Assembly (NCBI RefSeq): GCF_018982945.1
Contig: NZ_JABRXE010000010.1
Location: 24,710-88,709 of the forward strand
DNA: 64,000 bases
Source of the DNA: Anaerostipes faecalis
Lineage (GTDB): Bacteria > Bacillota > Clostridia > Lachnospirales > Lachnospiraceae
Reading direction: 5' to 3'
The notes under the pieces: model-generated
What the model saw: only the letters and a program-made list of their open reading frames with translations
What the model was told of the DNA's origin: nothing
Database searches by the model: none
Made by a program: the position numbers and the translations under genes
Part shown: positions 18,411 through 25,958 of the stretch, one piece after another
How positions within the stretch are numbered: the first letter of the stretch is position 1
How the letters are laid out: each line of letters starts with the position of its first letter

Positions 18411-18439
18411 AGGCACGAGAATAGCGTATTCCCGTACCT
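18411..18439 (-). promoter_or_regulatory. Terminator-like hairpin in the leader of the triple RidA gene (possible attenuator)
   Basis: A 13-bp stem (AGGTACGGGAATA against TATTCTCGTGCCT, with two G-T pairs) and 3-base loop, followed on the minus strand by seven T residues. It lies 72 bases upstream of the RidA start codon. No minus-strand gene lies upstream for it to terminate, since the neighbour is the plus-strand DeoR gene. It therefore looks like a leader terminator. Confidence 0.6.
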
Positions 18440-18455
18440 CTTTGTACTATTTTAT

Positions 18456-18484
18456 ATTAAACTACAGTATTATACCAGAGTCAA
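18456..18484 (-). promoter_or_regulatory. Probable promoter of the triple RidA gene
   Basis: On the minus strand TTGACT is followed after 17 bases by TTTAAT, or after 19 bases by TAATAT. Transcription would begin just upstream of the hairpin at 18411-18439. The -10 is weak, so the exact start is uncertain. Confidence 0.4.
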
Positions 18485-18540
18485 TAAAAAAATATATTTT
18501 TCTACGAGAAACAACTGATAAGAATAAGTCAAGATTTTAC

Positions 18541-18552
18541 TTTCATTCGAAA
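18541..18552. promoter_or_regulatory. Putative DeoR-type operator
   Basis: TTTCATTCGAAA lies 12 bases upstream of the -35 of the DeoR gene, in the divergent region shared with the triple RidA gene. Near-identical TTTCATTCGTAA copies lie at 22055 and 22127 between the glycyl radical enzyme and its activase. Confidence 0.55.
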
Positions 18553-18563
18553 GCATTCCGTGT

Positions 18564-18592
18564 TTGATTCATTTATTTTTTCATGATATAGT
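18564..18592 (+). promoter_or_regulatory. Promoter of the DeoR-type regulator
   Basis: TTGATT and TATAGT separated by exactly 17 bases, 40 bases before the start codon of the regulator. Confidence 0.6.
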
Positions 18593-18632
18593 GGTAGTAT
18601 TAAATCATTTTGAAATACAGGAGTTTTGCGAG

Positions 18633-19379
18633 ATGAAAAAACGTATGCATCAGATATTGGAATTATTAACCAGTGAACATAAAATAGAAGTCTCTGCCTT
18701 ATCAGAAAAATTAGGCGTTTCCCAGGTCACTATCCGAAAAGATCTGGATGAATTAGAAGAAAAAGGAATTATCATTCGCGAACACGGCTCTGCTATTTTA
18801 CGCAGCAGTGACGATATCAATGGCCGGATCGCTTATCATTACGAAGCAAAACGAAATATTGCTGTTAAAGCAGCTTCTCTTATTTCCAATGGAGATACGA
18901 TCATGATTGAAAGCGGAAGCTGCTGTGCTTTATTAGCCGAAGTCTTAACAACATCAAAAAAAGATCTTACTATTATTACCAACAGCGGATTTATTGCTGA
19001 TTATATCCGTGGAAAATCCAGCTTTCAAATCATTTTGCTTGGGGGCATATATCAGCAGGATGCGCAGGTTATGGTTGGACCTATGATTCGTCAGTGTGCT
19101 GAAAATTTTTGTGTGGATTTATTTTTTATTGGAACTGATGGTTATTCTCTTCGAACAGGTTTTACCAATCGGGATCAGATGCGTGCTCAGGCTGTTCGCG
19201 ATATGGCTCCTCAAGCGGAGCAGGTTGTGATTTTAACGGAAAGCGAAAAATTTTCAAAGCATGGTATTGTTCCATTAAACTTAAAAAATCAGAAAAAGAC
19301 TGTAATCACAGATAAACAGCTCCCTAAACAGACAGCTGAAGAGTTAGACGCACAGAATATTGAAGTTATCACAGTTTAA
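18633..19379 (+). CDS. DeoR-family transcriptional regulator
   Basis: A 248-residue regulator with an N-terminal winged helix-turn-helix (RMHQILELLTSEHKIEVSAL and VSQVTIRKDLDELEEKG, residues 4-50) and a C-terminal DeoR sensor domain of the sugar-phosphate isomerase-like fold (NGDTIMIESGSCCALLAEV, TIITNSGFIADYI, LLGGIYQ, FFIGTDGYS). Proteins of this kind usually respond to phosphorylated sugars. Start at ATG 18633 with AGGAG upstream; the longer upstream frame includes the promoter. Matching putative operators lie at its own promoter and at the glycyl radical enzyme promoter, so it probably represses that enzyme and its activase. Copy C of the 177-bp repeat follows 8 bases after its stop. Confidence 0.92.
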   Translation: MKKRMHQILELLTSEHKIEVSALSEKLGVSQVTIRKDLDELEEKGIIIREHGSAILRSSDDINGRIAYHYEAKRNIAVKAASLISNGDTIMIESGSCCALLAEVLTTSKKDLTIITNSGFIADYIRGKSSFQIILLGGIYQQDAQVMVGPMIRQCAENFCVDLFFIGTDGYSLRTGFTNRDQMRAQAVRDMAPQAEQVVILTESEKFSKHGIVPLNLKNQKKTVITDKQLPKQTAEELDAQNIEVITV

Positions 19380-19387
19380 TCCTTGTT

Positions 19388-19564
19388 TATATCAGACGAG
19401 GGATGACTCCCGCCTCTGTAGGCGGTGAGCAACAATTATGTATCAATGGCGGGTTTCAATCCCCCATCTGATATACGCTCCGCGAGGATGCGCAGGAATT
19501 AGGATTGGAAGTATGTCTGCTATGCAGACCCGAATTCCGCGCCAAGACTCGCGAGCGAGTCTTG
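19388..19564 (-). repeat. 177-bp structured intergenic repeat, copy C
   Basis: Reverse-oriented copy of the element at 30470 and 42960, differing from the 42960 copy at about four positions. Read on the minus strand it has a terminal hairpin (CAAGACTCGC...GCGAGTCTTG), a larger hairpin built on GGAATTC/GAATTCC-type arms with an internal GTCTGC-ATA-GCAGAC stem, and a long outer stem TATATCAGATG with its complement enclosing CCCGCC/GGCGGG. It contains no open reading frame. It starts 8 bases after the DeoR stop. Confidence 0.93.
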
Positions 19565-19570
19565 AAAGTG

Positions 19571-19609
19571 AAACTCCACAAGCCATTTCAAAAATGACAT
19601 GTGGAGTTT
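19571..19609. terminator. Bidirectional terminator between convergent genes
   Basis: AAACTCCACA pairs with TGTGGAGTTT around a 19-base loop, followed by T-rich sequence on the plus strand. It separates the DeoR gene with its repeat from the convergent glycyl radical enzyme gene, whose stop is at 19615. Confidence 0.7.
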
Positions 19610-19614
19610 TACTT

Positions 19615-22020
19615 TTATAAAGTCTGCTCCGTGCGCTCAATAATATCATCTTGTGTCTTTTTGGAAAGAACATGAAAGAAGGCACTATATCCTGCTACAC
19701 GGACAATTAAATTTTTATGTTTCTCTGGATGTTTCTGCGCATCAATCAACGTTTCACGACTGACTACATTAAACTGGATATGATATCCATATAATCTGTG
19801 AAAAAATGTATGAAGCAGCATAATTAGTTTCTGCTTGTTTTCTTCCTTTGACAACATTTGTGGTGTAACTTTCTGATTTAACAGTACACCCCCTGTGATT
19901 TCCCTGGTTGGAAGTTTGGCAACACTTTTTAAAACCGCTGTCGGACCATTTTTATCTGCTGCATGACTTGGGGAACATCCTTCTGCAAGAGGTTCTCCAG
20001 CCTTTCTTCCATCTGGCGTTGCAAGAGTACCTGCACCTTGAGGCACGTTTGCTGAAATAGAGGATGTACCGGCATAATAAATTCCACCAATCGGTCCCCT
20101 CCCATAGCGGTTATTATGATATTTTTTCATTTCATCAATATATATATTATACGCATCAACAACCAGATGGTCTACATAATCATCATCATTTCCATATTTA
20201 GGTGCATCCTGGAGCATCTTACGGATTTTTTCATTTTCCTCTCCGGAAAAATCAGACTGCAAAGCATCCCATAATTGAGCCGGAGTAATCTCTTTGTCCT
20301 CAAAAACAACTTTTTTAATCGCTGCAAGACTGTCTGCCAGATTAGCAATTCCAACCTGAAGATCACTGATGAAATCATACACAGCGCCGCCTTCTTTCAT
20401 ATTCAGTCCTCGCTCAATACAATCATCTGTCAGTGCAGAACAGAGAATATCTGCCGTATCCTGTTCCAGAACCATATCACAGGTGGCATCAATGATCGTG
20501 CATTGGCGACACATTTCACGGATAACTTTATTCCAGCATTCCAGGACCTGATCAAAAGATACGAAATCTTTGAAATGTCCTATTCCCTCACAAAGCCTGG
20601 TACCTGAACCCGGATCTACACCATCATTCATGGCAATCAACAGTGCTTTGGGAAAGTTTAAGAAACTCATTCCCGTACAGCGATAACCCCATTTTCCAGG
20701 GACTGCTGTTTCCACACATCCAATGGCACTGTAATTATAAGCATCCTCCGGTTTCACACCTTTTTCAATAAAACTTGGAATAATGATTTCATCATTATTG
20801 AAAGCAGGCATACCAAATCCACAGCGGACCACTTCCACGCATTCTTTCATAAAGGCATCGCTTAATCCATGGTGATATCGAACTGTCAGGTTTGGCTGAG
20901 TCAGATGACATTTTGCAACACTTTTTAAAATCAGCCATGACATTGGATTGGTAGCATCTTTTCCATCGACTGTCTGTCCTCCAACCGTAACATTCTGATA
21001 TAACGGAGAACCTGCAGAAAACTGTGTATGACTCCATGAACGGATTTTGTTAATGGTGTATGTTTTCAGCCAGAGATTACACATCAGCTCACATGCTTCA
21101 TCTTCTGTAATTCTTCCAGATTTTAAATCTGCTTCATAATAAGGATCTAGATACTGATCCATTCTTCCATAAGATAAACTATGACCATTGGATTCAATTT
21201 GAAGAATCAAATGGACCAACCACAAACTTTGTACGGCTTCACGGAAAGTTTCAGCCGGTTCATATGGAACCTTGCATAAAATACGGCTCATTTCCATAAG
21301 TTCTTCTTTTCTCTTTGAATCTGCTTCTGTTTTTGCAGTCTGTAATGCCAGCTGTGCATAACGATTGGCAAAGGTTCGAACCGCATCAACAACAATTATA
21401 ATTCCACGATAAAAAAAACTTTTCTGGATATTTTTATAATCTGTTAAATCCAATGATTCTAATTTTTCTTCTGCTCTTCTAGCATAGTCTTTTAAACCTA
21501 CCTGCATCATTTTTCCATAATCAACAGCACAATGAGCATCTCCTGAAGTAATATTTCCTTCAGATTTGATAATTCCAAGATCATAATACTGTTTAGAATG
21601 AGGCGGAAAAGCTGCTAATCCTCTGTCCAGTAAAGTATTATGCTCCCAGAAAGGTGCAATATCCCTTAACTTCTGCTTATTCTCTTCTGATATATAGAAA
21701 ACATCTCCATCTCGATGTTCAAACTCATCCAATTCATCAATAACCCATTTCATAGCATATTCAGGGAAAATAGGAGCACTTCGGTTTGTGGATGCCTGAT
21801 TACCAGCAATCATAGTCTGTGGCTCAATAAAAATAGTCATCTGTTCCAATACGTTTTTCAGCATTAAGGCTCGCTTTATTGCCAATGGCTGATCCTGATT
21901 TTCCTTATATGTCTGTGTTGTAATTACAGCTCGTTCCACACAAACATGTGGTTTTACATTGAGTAATTCTTCACGAAAATCTTCCATTCTTGGAGTTAGA
22001 TCACCAAAATAATTATTCAT
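19615..22020 (-). CDS. ybiW: Glycyl radical enzyme of the YbiW/PflF type
   Basis: An 801-residue glycyl radical enzyme. The thiyl radical Cys is 435 in AIGCVETAVPGKWGYR and the radical Gly is 777 in VRVAGYSAFF. Further shared blocks with E. coli YbiW, as I remember it, are GDAHCAVD, QIESNGHSLSYGRMDQYL, MPAFNNDE and NRYGRGPIGG. Only one active-site Cys is present, so it is not a pyruvate formate-lyase. I recall that YbiW-type enzymes have been assigned a C-O lyase role on 1,5-anhydrohexitol 6-phosphates, but no sugar kinase, PTS or aldolase gene lies here, so the substrate stays open. It is divergent from its activase, has a TTGACA-N17-TATCAT promoter and a putative operator at the transcription start. 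RBS TAAGGAG. Confidence 0.93.
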   Translation of the reverse strand: MNNYFGDLTPRMEDFREELLNVKPHVCVERAVITTQTYKENQDQPLAIKRALMLKNVLEQMTIFIEPQTMIAGNQASTNRSAPIFPEYAMKWVIDELDEFEHRDGDVFYISEENKQKLRDIAPFWEHNTLLDRGLAAFPPHSKQYYDLGIIKSEGNITSGDAHCAVDYGKMMQVGLKDYARRAEEKLESLDLTDYKNIQKSFFYRGIIIVVDAVRTFANRYAQLALQTAKTEADSKRKEELMEMSRILCKVPYEPAETFREAVQSLWLVHLILQIESNGHSLSYGRMDQYLDPYYEADLKSGRITEDEACELMCNLWLKTYTINKIRSWSHTQFSAGSPLYQNVTVGGQTVDGKDATNPMSWLILKSVAKCHLTQPNLTVRYHHGLSDAFMKECVEVVRCGFGMPAFNNDEIIIPSFIEKGVKPEDAYNYSAIGCVETAVPGKWGYRCTGMSFLNFPKALLIAMNDGVDPGSGTRLCEGIGHFKDFVSFDQVLECWNKVIREMCRQCTIIDATCDMVLEQDTADILCSALTDDCIERGLNMKEGGAVYDFISDLQVGIANLADSLAAIKKVVFEDKEITPAQLWDALQSDFSGEENEKIRKMLQDAPKYGNDDDYVDHLVVDAYNIYIDEMKKYHNNRYGRGPIGGIYYAGTSSISANVPQGAGTLATPDGRKAGEPLAEGCSPSHAADKNGPTAVLKSVAKLPTREITGGVLLNQKVTPQMLSKEENKQKLIMLLHTFFHRLYGYHIQFNVVSRETLIDAQKHPEKHKNLIVRVAGYSAFFHVLSKKTQDDIIERTEQTL

Positions 22021-22054
22021 ATGTTTTCTCCTTACGATTTAAACCTTTTATATA

Positions 22055-22066
22055 TTTCATTCGTAA
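22055..22066. promoter_or_regulatory. Putative DeoR-type operator at the glycyl radical enzyme start site
   Basis: TTTCATTCGTAA lies immediately downstream of the -10 (22071-22076) of the minus-strand glycyl radical enzyme promoter, where bound repressor would block transcription. An inverted half site CTTACGA is at 22031-22037. Confidence 0.6.
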
Positions 22067-22070
22067 GTAT

Positions 22071-22099
22071 ATGATATTGTTTTCTGACAATTATGTCAA
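22071..22099 (-). promoter_or_regulatory. Promoter of the glycyl radical enzyme gene
   Basis: On the minus strand a consensus TTGACA is followed after exactly 17 bases by TATCAT, about 50 bases before the start codon. The -35 is part of a palindrome, TGACA-N4-TGTCA. Confidence 0.7.
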
Positions 22100-22126
22100 T
22101 ATATTTTTAGATAAAAGTAAATATTA

Positions 22127-22138
22127 TTTCATTCGTAA
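22127..22138. promoter_or_regulatory. Putative DeoR-type operator ahead of the activase promoter
   Basis: Second exact TTTCATTCGTAA, ending 7 bases before the -35 of the activase promoter. It is 72 bases from the copy at 22055 in the same orientation. An inverted TTTACG follows at 22146. Confidence 0.6.
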
Positions 22139-22145
22139 CTTTTTA

Positions 22146-22174
22146 TTTACGTTTCCTGATTATCATGATATGAT
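22146..22174 (+). promoter_or_regulatory. Promoter of the glycyl radical enzyme activase
   Basis: TTTACG and TATGAT with 17 bases between them; a moderate promoter, 50 bases upstream of the activase start. Confidence 0.5.
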
Positions 22175-22223
22175 AAACTTATGTAAAAAATCTGAAAATC
22201 ACACTAAGAAAGGAATCATTGGT

Positions 22224-23006
22224 ATGAAACAGAAAAATGAATCCGGCATTATTTTTAATATTCAAAAATTTAGTTTAAATGACGGACCAGGGATTCGAAC
22301 CGTTGTATTTTTTAAAGGATGCCCTTTAAGATGTAAGTGGTGTGCAAATCCAGAAAGCCAAGATCCGACAATACAGTCTTTATGGGATGAAACTTCAAAT
22401 GAATATATAAAAGAAGGAAAATTTATGTCTGTAGAGCAAGTCATTAACATTTGTCTTCAGGATGTAGATTTTTACGAAGAAAGCGGAGGAGGTGTTACTC
22501 TATCTGGCGGAGAAGCTTTTATGCACCCATCATTTGCTCTGACACTTTTAAGAGAATTAAAAACGAAAGGAATTCATACAGCCATAGAAACTACAGGATT
22601 TACTCCCTCTGAGGTTTTTCAGAAGATTACCCCCTATATCGATCTTTTCCTTTTTGATGTAAAACACTGGGATTGTATCAAACACAAAGAAGGAACAGGA
22701 GTTTCTAATGAACATATTCTCCAAAATCTGAAATGGGCTATTGATTCTGGAAAAGAAGTTCTTCCAAGACTTCCTGTTATCCCCGGATATAACAATTCTA
22801 TTTCTGACGCCAGAGAATTCTCTCATTTGCTTCTTTCTTTAGGGGCTCATAAGGTACAGCTTCTTCCATTCCACCAATTTGGAGAAAAGAAATATGAAAT
22901 GCTTGATAAAGATTATGTTTATAAAAATGTTCCGGCACTTCACGAGGAAGACCTGAAAGAATTTCAGCAGATTTTCCTTGATAATAACATACACGCATTT
23001 TTCTAA
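22224..23006 (+). CDS. Glycyl radical enzyme activating enzyme (radical SAM)
   Basis: A 260-residue radical SAM activase with the CxxxCxxC cluster motif in FFKGCPLRCKWCANPE (Cys near residues 33, 37 and 40), the SAM-binding GGGVTLSGGEA and ETTGFT, and a C-terminal LLPFHQFGEKKYEML typical of pyruvate formate-lyase-type activases. It should install the glycyl radical on Gly777 of the divergently encoded enzyme. Start at ATG 22224 with AAAGGA upstream. Most activases of non-PFL glycyl radical enzymes are about 300 residues and insert a ferredoxin-like domain with extra cysteine clusters after the radical SAM motif; that region here (residues 43-75) has no cysteines, so those clusters are missing. 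Confidence 0.93.
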   Translation: MKQKNESGIIFNIQKFSLNDGPGIRTVVFFKGCPLRCKWCANPESQDPTIQSLWDETSNEYIKEGKFMSVEQVINICLQDVDFYEESGGGVTLSGGEAFMHPSFALTLLRELKTKGIHTAIETTGFTPSEVFQKITPYIDLFLFDVKHWDCIKHKEGTGVSNEHILQNLKWAIDSGKEVLPRLPVIPGYNNSISDAREFSHLLLSLGAHKVQLLPFHQFGEKKYEMLDKDYVYKNVPALHEEDLKEFQQIFLDNNIHAFF

Positions 23007-23030
23007 ATCAATCATTAACTATTATTTATT

Positions 23031-23101
23031 AAAAGCCCAATCATGATCATACAAAATTTACTATTTGCATATAAACCATGATTGGGCTTTTGATTAATAT
23101 A
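23031..23101. terminator. Bidirectional terminator between activase and MBL gene
   Basis: AAAAGCCCAATCATG pairs perfectly with CATGATTGGGCTTTT, 15 bp, around a 41-base loop. A-run and T-run at the two ends make it work in both directions, between convergent genes. Confidence 0.8.
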
Positions 23102-23113
23102 AAAAAGGATAAA

Positions 23114-23923
23114 TTAAAAAACAGGCTCTCCACAATGTATGTATTGAATCTGATCTCCCATGATCTCTTTCATAATATTATACGGAATTTCTCCGGTGCA
23201 ATGTCCCGTATAAAACTTTGTAGGAAGTTTTTTTAATTCTTCTGCTGTCTGTATAATTACTTCAAAATCTTCTTCCTTGTATCCATGTTTTTTCACCATA
23301 TGGAATCCACTGATTACATAATCCGGAACTCCTCCTGTAATATTTTCATATTTTTTTAAAATATTTAGCATTCCATTGTGGGCACATCCGGAAATCAGAA
23401 TACTTTTTTCTTCACCTTGTATTACCAGATACTGTTCATGAGAAAAATCATCTTGTACCACTTTTCCCTCTTTTTTACAGATTAATTCCCGATTCCCTGA
23501 GGGCCACAATCTTCTTTCCGTTACATTTGTATACAAAAACAGTTCTTCATCAATTTTCAAATTTCCAGACACCATTACCACCTGAGGTAATGCCCCGATA
23601 TCAGAATCAATACCAATATATCTTTCCCCGTGACAATAACACTCCAAAGCATTCTCTCTTATATATATTTTTGCTGTAGGATTTATTCTGACAAAAGAAA
23701 GTATCCCTCCTCCGTGATCATAATGTCCATGGCTTAATATTACAGTATCAACTTTCTTTAAATCAATGGATAATTTTTCTGCATTTTTCAAAAACTTATC
23801 AGAAGCTCCTGTATCAACCAACAGTTTATGTTTTGGAGTTTCTATATAAAAGCTAAGCCCATGTTCACAAACACATCCATTATCAGTTCCTATATCATCC
23901 ATTAAATTAACCGCTCTGACCAT
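23114..23923 (-). CDS. MBL-fold metallohydrolase (COG1237-like)
   Basis: A 269-residue metallo-beta-lactamase-fold protein. The metal site HGHYDHGGG is at about residues 65-73; further ligand motifs are SGCAHNG near 180, and GFH and GHC near 208 and 243. The N-terminus, with NGCVCEHGLSFYIET, and the spacing resemble COG1237 proteins annotated as related to a methanopterin-type dihydropterin synthase. No pterin genes are near, so the substrate is unknown. RBS AAAGGA before the ATG at 23923. It lies 13 bases after the acetyltransferase gene, with which it is probably co-transcribed. Confidence 0.85.
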   Translation of the reverse strand: MVRAVNLMDDIGTDNGCVCEHGLSFYIETPKHKLLVDTGASDKFLKNAEKLSIDLKKVDTVILSHGHYDHGGGILSFVRINPTAKIYIRENALECYCHGERYIGIDSDIGALPQVVMVSGNLKIDEELFLYTNVTERRLWPSGNRELICKKEGKVVQDDFSHEQYLVIQGEEKSILISGCAHNGMLNILKKYENITGGVPDYVISGFHMVKKHGYKEEDFEVIIQTAEELKKLPTKFYTGHCTGEIPYNIMKEIMGDQIQYIHCGEPVF

Positions 23924-23936
23924 ATAATATCCTTTC

Positions 23937-24515
23937 CTATTGAATTTCTGAAAATTTTAAAACAGACATAGGTGAATTTAAATGTTCACCTATGATTTTT
24001 TCCATCCATATCATATCATACCATGTTCCGAATTTATAACCGGATTCATGAAATCGACCCGCAAGCCGGAATCCCATTTGTTCATGAAATCTTTTACTTC
24101 CATTGGTTAAATACTGATCCTCTTTTTCTGTATAAGCGATACATGCATTAAGATTTAAAATATTTTGCTTTTTCAAAACATTTTCTAATGCATAGTATAG
24201 CATTTTCCCATATCCTTTTCGATGCTCTCCTTCTTTTATATAAATAGATGTCTCCACAGACCACTGATATGCTTTACGCACATGAAAAGGCGATGCATAA
24301 GCATATCCAACAATATGGTCATTTTCTATTGCAACCAGATATGGATATGTTCGTATAATTTTTTGTATTCTGTTTTTAAACTCCTCAACAGAAGGAACTT
24401 CGTATTCAAAAGATATGGCAGTGTTTTCAACATAAGGTCTATATATTTCCAATAATTCTTCTGCATCAGATATTTGCGCATTTCTAATAATAATATTGTT
24501 ATAATTGTCTTTCAT
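23937..24515 (-). CDS. GNAT acetyltransferase (phosphinothricin acetyltransferase-like)
   Basis: A 192-residue GCN5-related N-acetyltransferase. IIRNAQISDAEELLEIYRPYV at the N-terminus, TAISFEYEVPSVEEF, GYAYASPF, the acetyl-CoA loop EHRKGYGKMLYYALE and a late FHEQMGFRLAGRFHESGYKFGTWYD all match the PAT/YncA-like group, which acetylates amino acid analogues. Start at ATG 24515, since AGAGGTGG lies upstream and the longer frame runs into the neighbouring membrane protein gene. There is one base between the two genes. Substrate unknown. Confidence 0.85.
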   Translation of the reverse strand: MKDNYNNIIIRNAQISDAEELLEIYRPYVENTAISFEYEVPSVEEFKNRIQKIIRTYPYLVAIENDHIVGYAYASPFHVRKAYQWSVETSIYIKEGEHRKGYGKMLYYALENVLKKQNILNLNACIAYTEKEDQYLTNGSKRFHEQMGFRLAGRFHESGYKFGTWYDMIWMEKIIGEHLNSPMSVLKFSEIQ

Positions 24516-24516
24516 C

Positions 24517-24978
24517 TTATTCCACCTCTTCATATACAACAACACTGCCTGGATATACCTTCTTAATCTCTCCAGATTCCCGGAAATAGACCAAATAAAA
24601 AAAATCTCCTCTTTTAGCTTTCTCCCATAGTATTTTATCTTCCTGAGGAACTCTATAGACATCTCCATTATTAAAATAGATATTCCTCCTGATACCACTG
24701 GCATTTCCATGAATATTCTTCGAAATACAAATTCCTTTTTTTACAACAAAATCTCCTGCTTCGATTTTCTTTCTATTATGATCACTTCTGATTCGGTCAG
24801 ACAATCCACAAAGGAAAAAAACTATTGCTAAAATGGCTCCAAGAAAATAGCCGGTACATAAACACAATAAAGCCACTATCACTCCACAAGCCATCATAAT
24901 CTTGGCACATCGCCCTTTTTTTATACCGTATTGTTTATTAAGATTTGTTATTATATCTTTTTTTGTAATTATCTGCAT
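24517..24978 (-). CDS. Small membrane protein of unknown function
   Basis: A 153-residue protein with a basic N-terminus, a hydrophobic hairpin of two membrane segments at about residues 27-60, and a soluble C-terminal half (about residues 65-153) with short strand-like segments such as YFNNGDVYRVP and FFYLVYFRESGEIKKVYPGS. It resembles membrane-anchored small beta domains but no family was recognised. It heads the transcription unit leading to the acetyltransferase and MBL genes. Confidence 0.55.
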   Translation of the reverse strand: MQIITKKDIITNLNKQYGIKKGRCAKIMMACGVIVALLCLCTGYFLGAILAIVFFLCGLSDRIRSDHNRKKIEAGDFVVKKGICISKNIHGNASGIRRNIYFNNGDVYRVPQEDKILWEKAKRGDFFYLVYFRESGEIKKVYPGSVVVYEEVE

Positions 24979-25072
24979 AAAAATCCTGCCTTTTTACTAT
25001 CTCGAATCTGATATCTTTTTATTCTATTGCCTTATATTCTTGTACATTATACTATAAATAAAGAATAATAAA

Positions 25073-25102
25073 AAATCAACCGGAAGGAAGTACGGTTGAT
25101 TT
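25073..25102 (-). terminator. Intrinsic terminator after pflA
   Basis: AAATCAACCG and CGGTTGATTT form a perfect 10-bp stem with a 10-base loop, followed on the minus strand by TTTTTTATTATTC. It ends the pflB-pflA transcript. A second imperfect hairpin without a T-run, GGGTGATTAG/CTAACCACCC, lies at 25131-25156 closer to the pflA stop. Confidence 0.75.
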
Positions 25103-25214
25103 TTCTGGCTTTGTTTTTTTATTTTAACAAGGGTGATTAGTCCAAACTAACCACCCCTATTATATAAAATCTCTTTCTAATTGTCCACTTATTATAATGT
25201 AATAAGAAAATTTA

Positions 25215-25955
25215 TCAGTTGTTAAAGATTTTCTGTGCGCTCTGGACTTCGGCTTCTGTCGGCTGTGGTACATCTTCCAGAGGATAAGATATCCCAAGAT
25301 TTCTCCATTTAAACACACCTAGTGTGTGATAAGGCAGAATTTCAAATTTCTTTACATTATGAAGATGTTCCATGAACTCTTTTAATTCCAGCAGACCTGT
25401 TTCATCATCTGTCAGGCCTGGAACCAGTACATGTCGAATCCATAAATCAATGTTTAATTTTGATAATTCTTCTGCCATTTCCAGAATATTAGAATTTTCC
25501 CATCCCGTTAACTTTTTATGTTTCTGGTTGTCCATTTCCTTTATATCCAGCATAACGAGATCCGTATATTTCATTAATTCCAGCCATTTGCTGTAAAAAG
25601 GTTCTTCTTTTGTAAATGGATTGCCGGAAGTGTCAATGGTTGTATGGATCCCTCTTTCTTTCGCCAGGCGGAAAAACTCTGTCAGGAAGTCTAACTGCAG
25701 TAGCGGTTCCCCGCCACTGACAGTAATTCCTCCATTATCTCCCCAATACATCTTGTATCGACATGCCCGGTCGATCAAATCTTTCGGTGTCCATTCTTCC
25801 CCCGCATCTTCTGCCCAGGTTTCCGGATTATGACAATATTGACATCGCATATGGCACCCTTGCATAAAAATCACAAATCTTACTCCGGGACCATCCACCA
25901 ATCCAAAAGTTTCCAAAGAATGAATTTTCCCTGTAGTCATATGATTCATTTCCAT
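25215..25955 (-). CDS. pflA: Pyruvate formate-lyase activating enzyme
   Basis: A 246-residue radical SAM enzyme that generates the glycyl radical of PflB. It has the short form typical of PFL activase: GKIHSLETFGLVDGPGVRFV, the cluster motif GCHMRCQYCHNPETW (Cys near residues 34, 38 and 41), GGITVSGGEPLLQ, and FEILPYHTLGVFKW near the end. It follows pflB by 3 bases, the standard arrangement. Confidence 0.97.
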   Translation of the reverse strand: MEMNHMTTGKIHSLETFGLVDGPGVRFVIFMQGCHMRCQYCHNPETWAEDAGEEWTPKDLIDRACRYKMYWGDNGGITVSGGEPLLQLDFLTEFFRLAKERGIHTTIDTSGNPFTKEEPFYSKWLELMKYTDLVMLDIKEMDNQKHKKLTGWENSNILEMAEELSKLNIDLWIRHVLVPGLTDDETGLLELKEFMEHLHNVKKFEILPYHTLGVFKWRNLGISYPLEDVPQPTEAEVQSAQKIFNN

Positions 25956-25958
25956 CCG

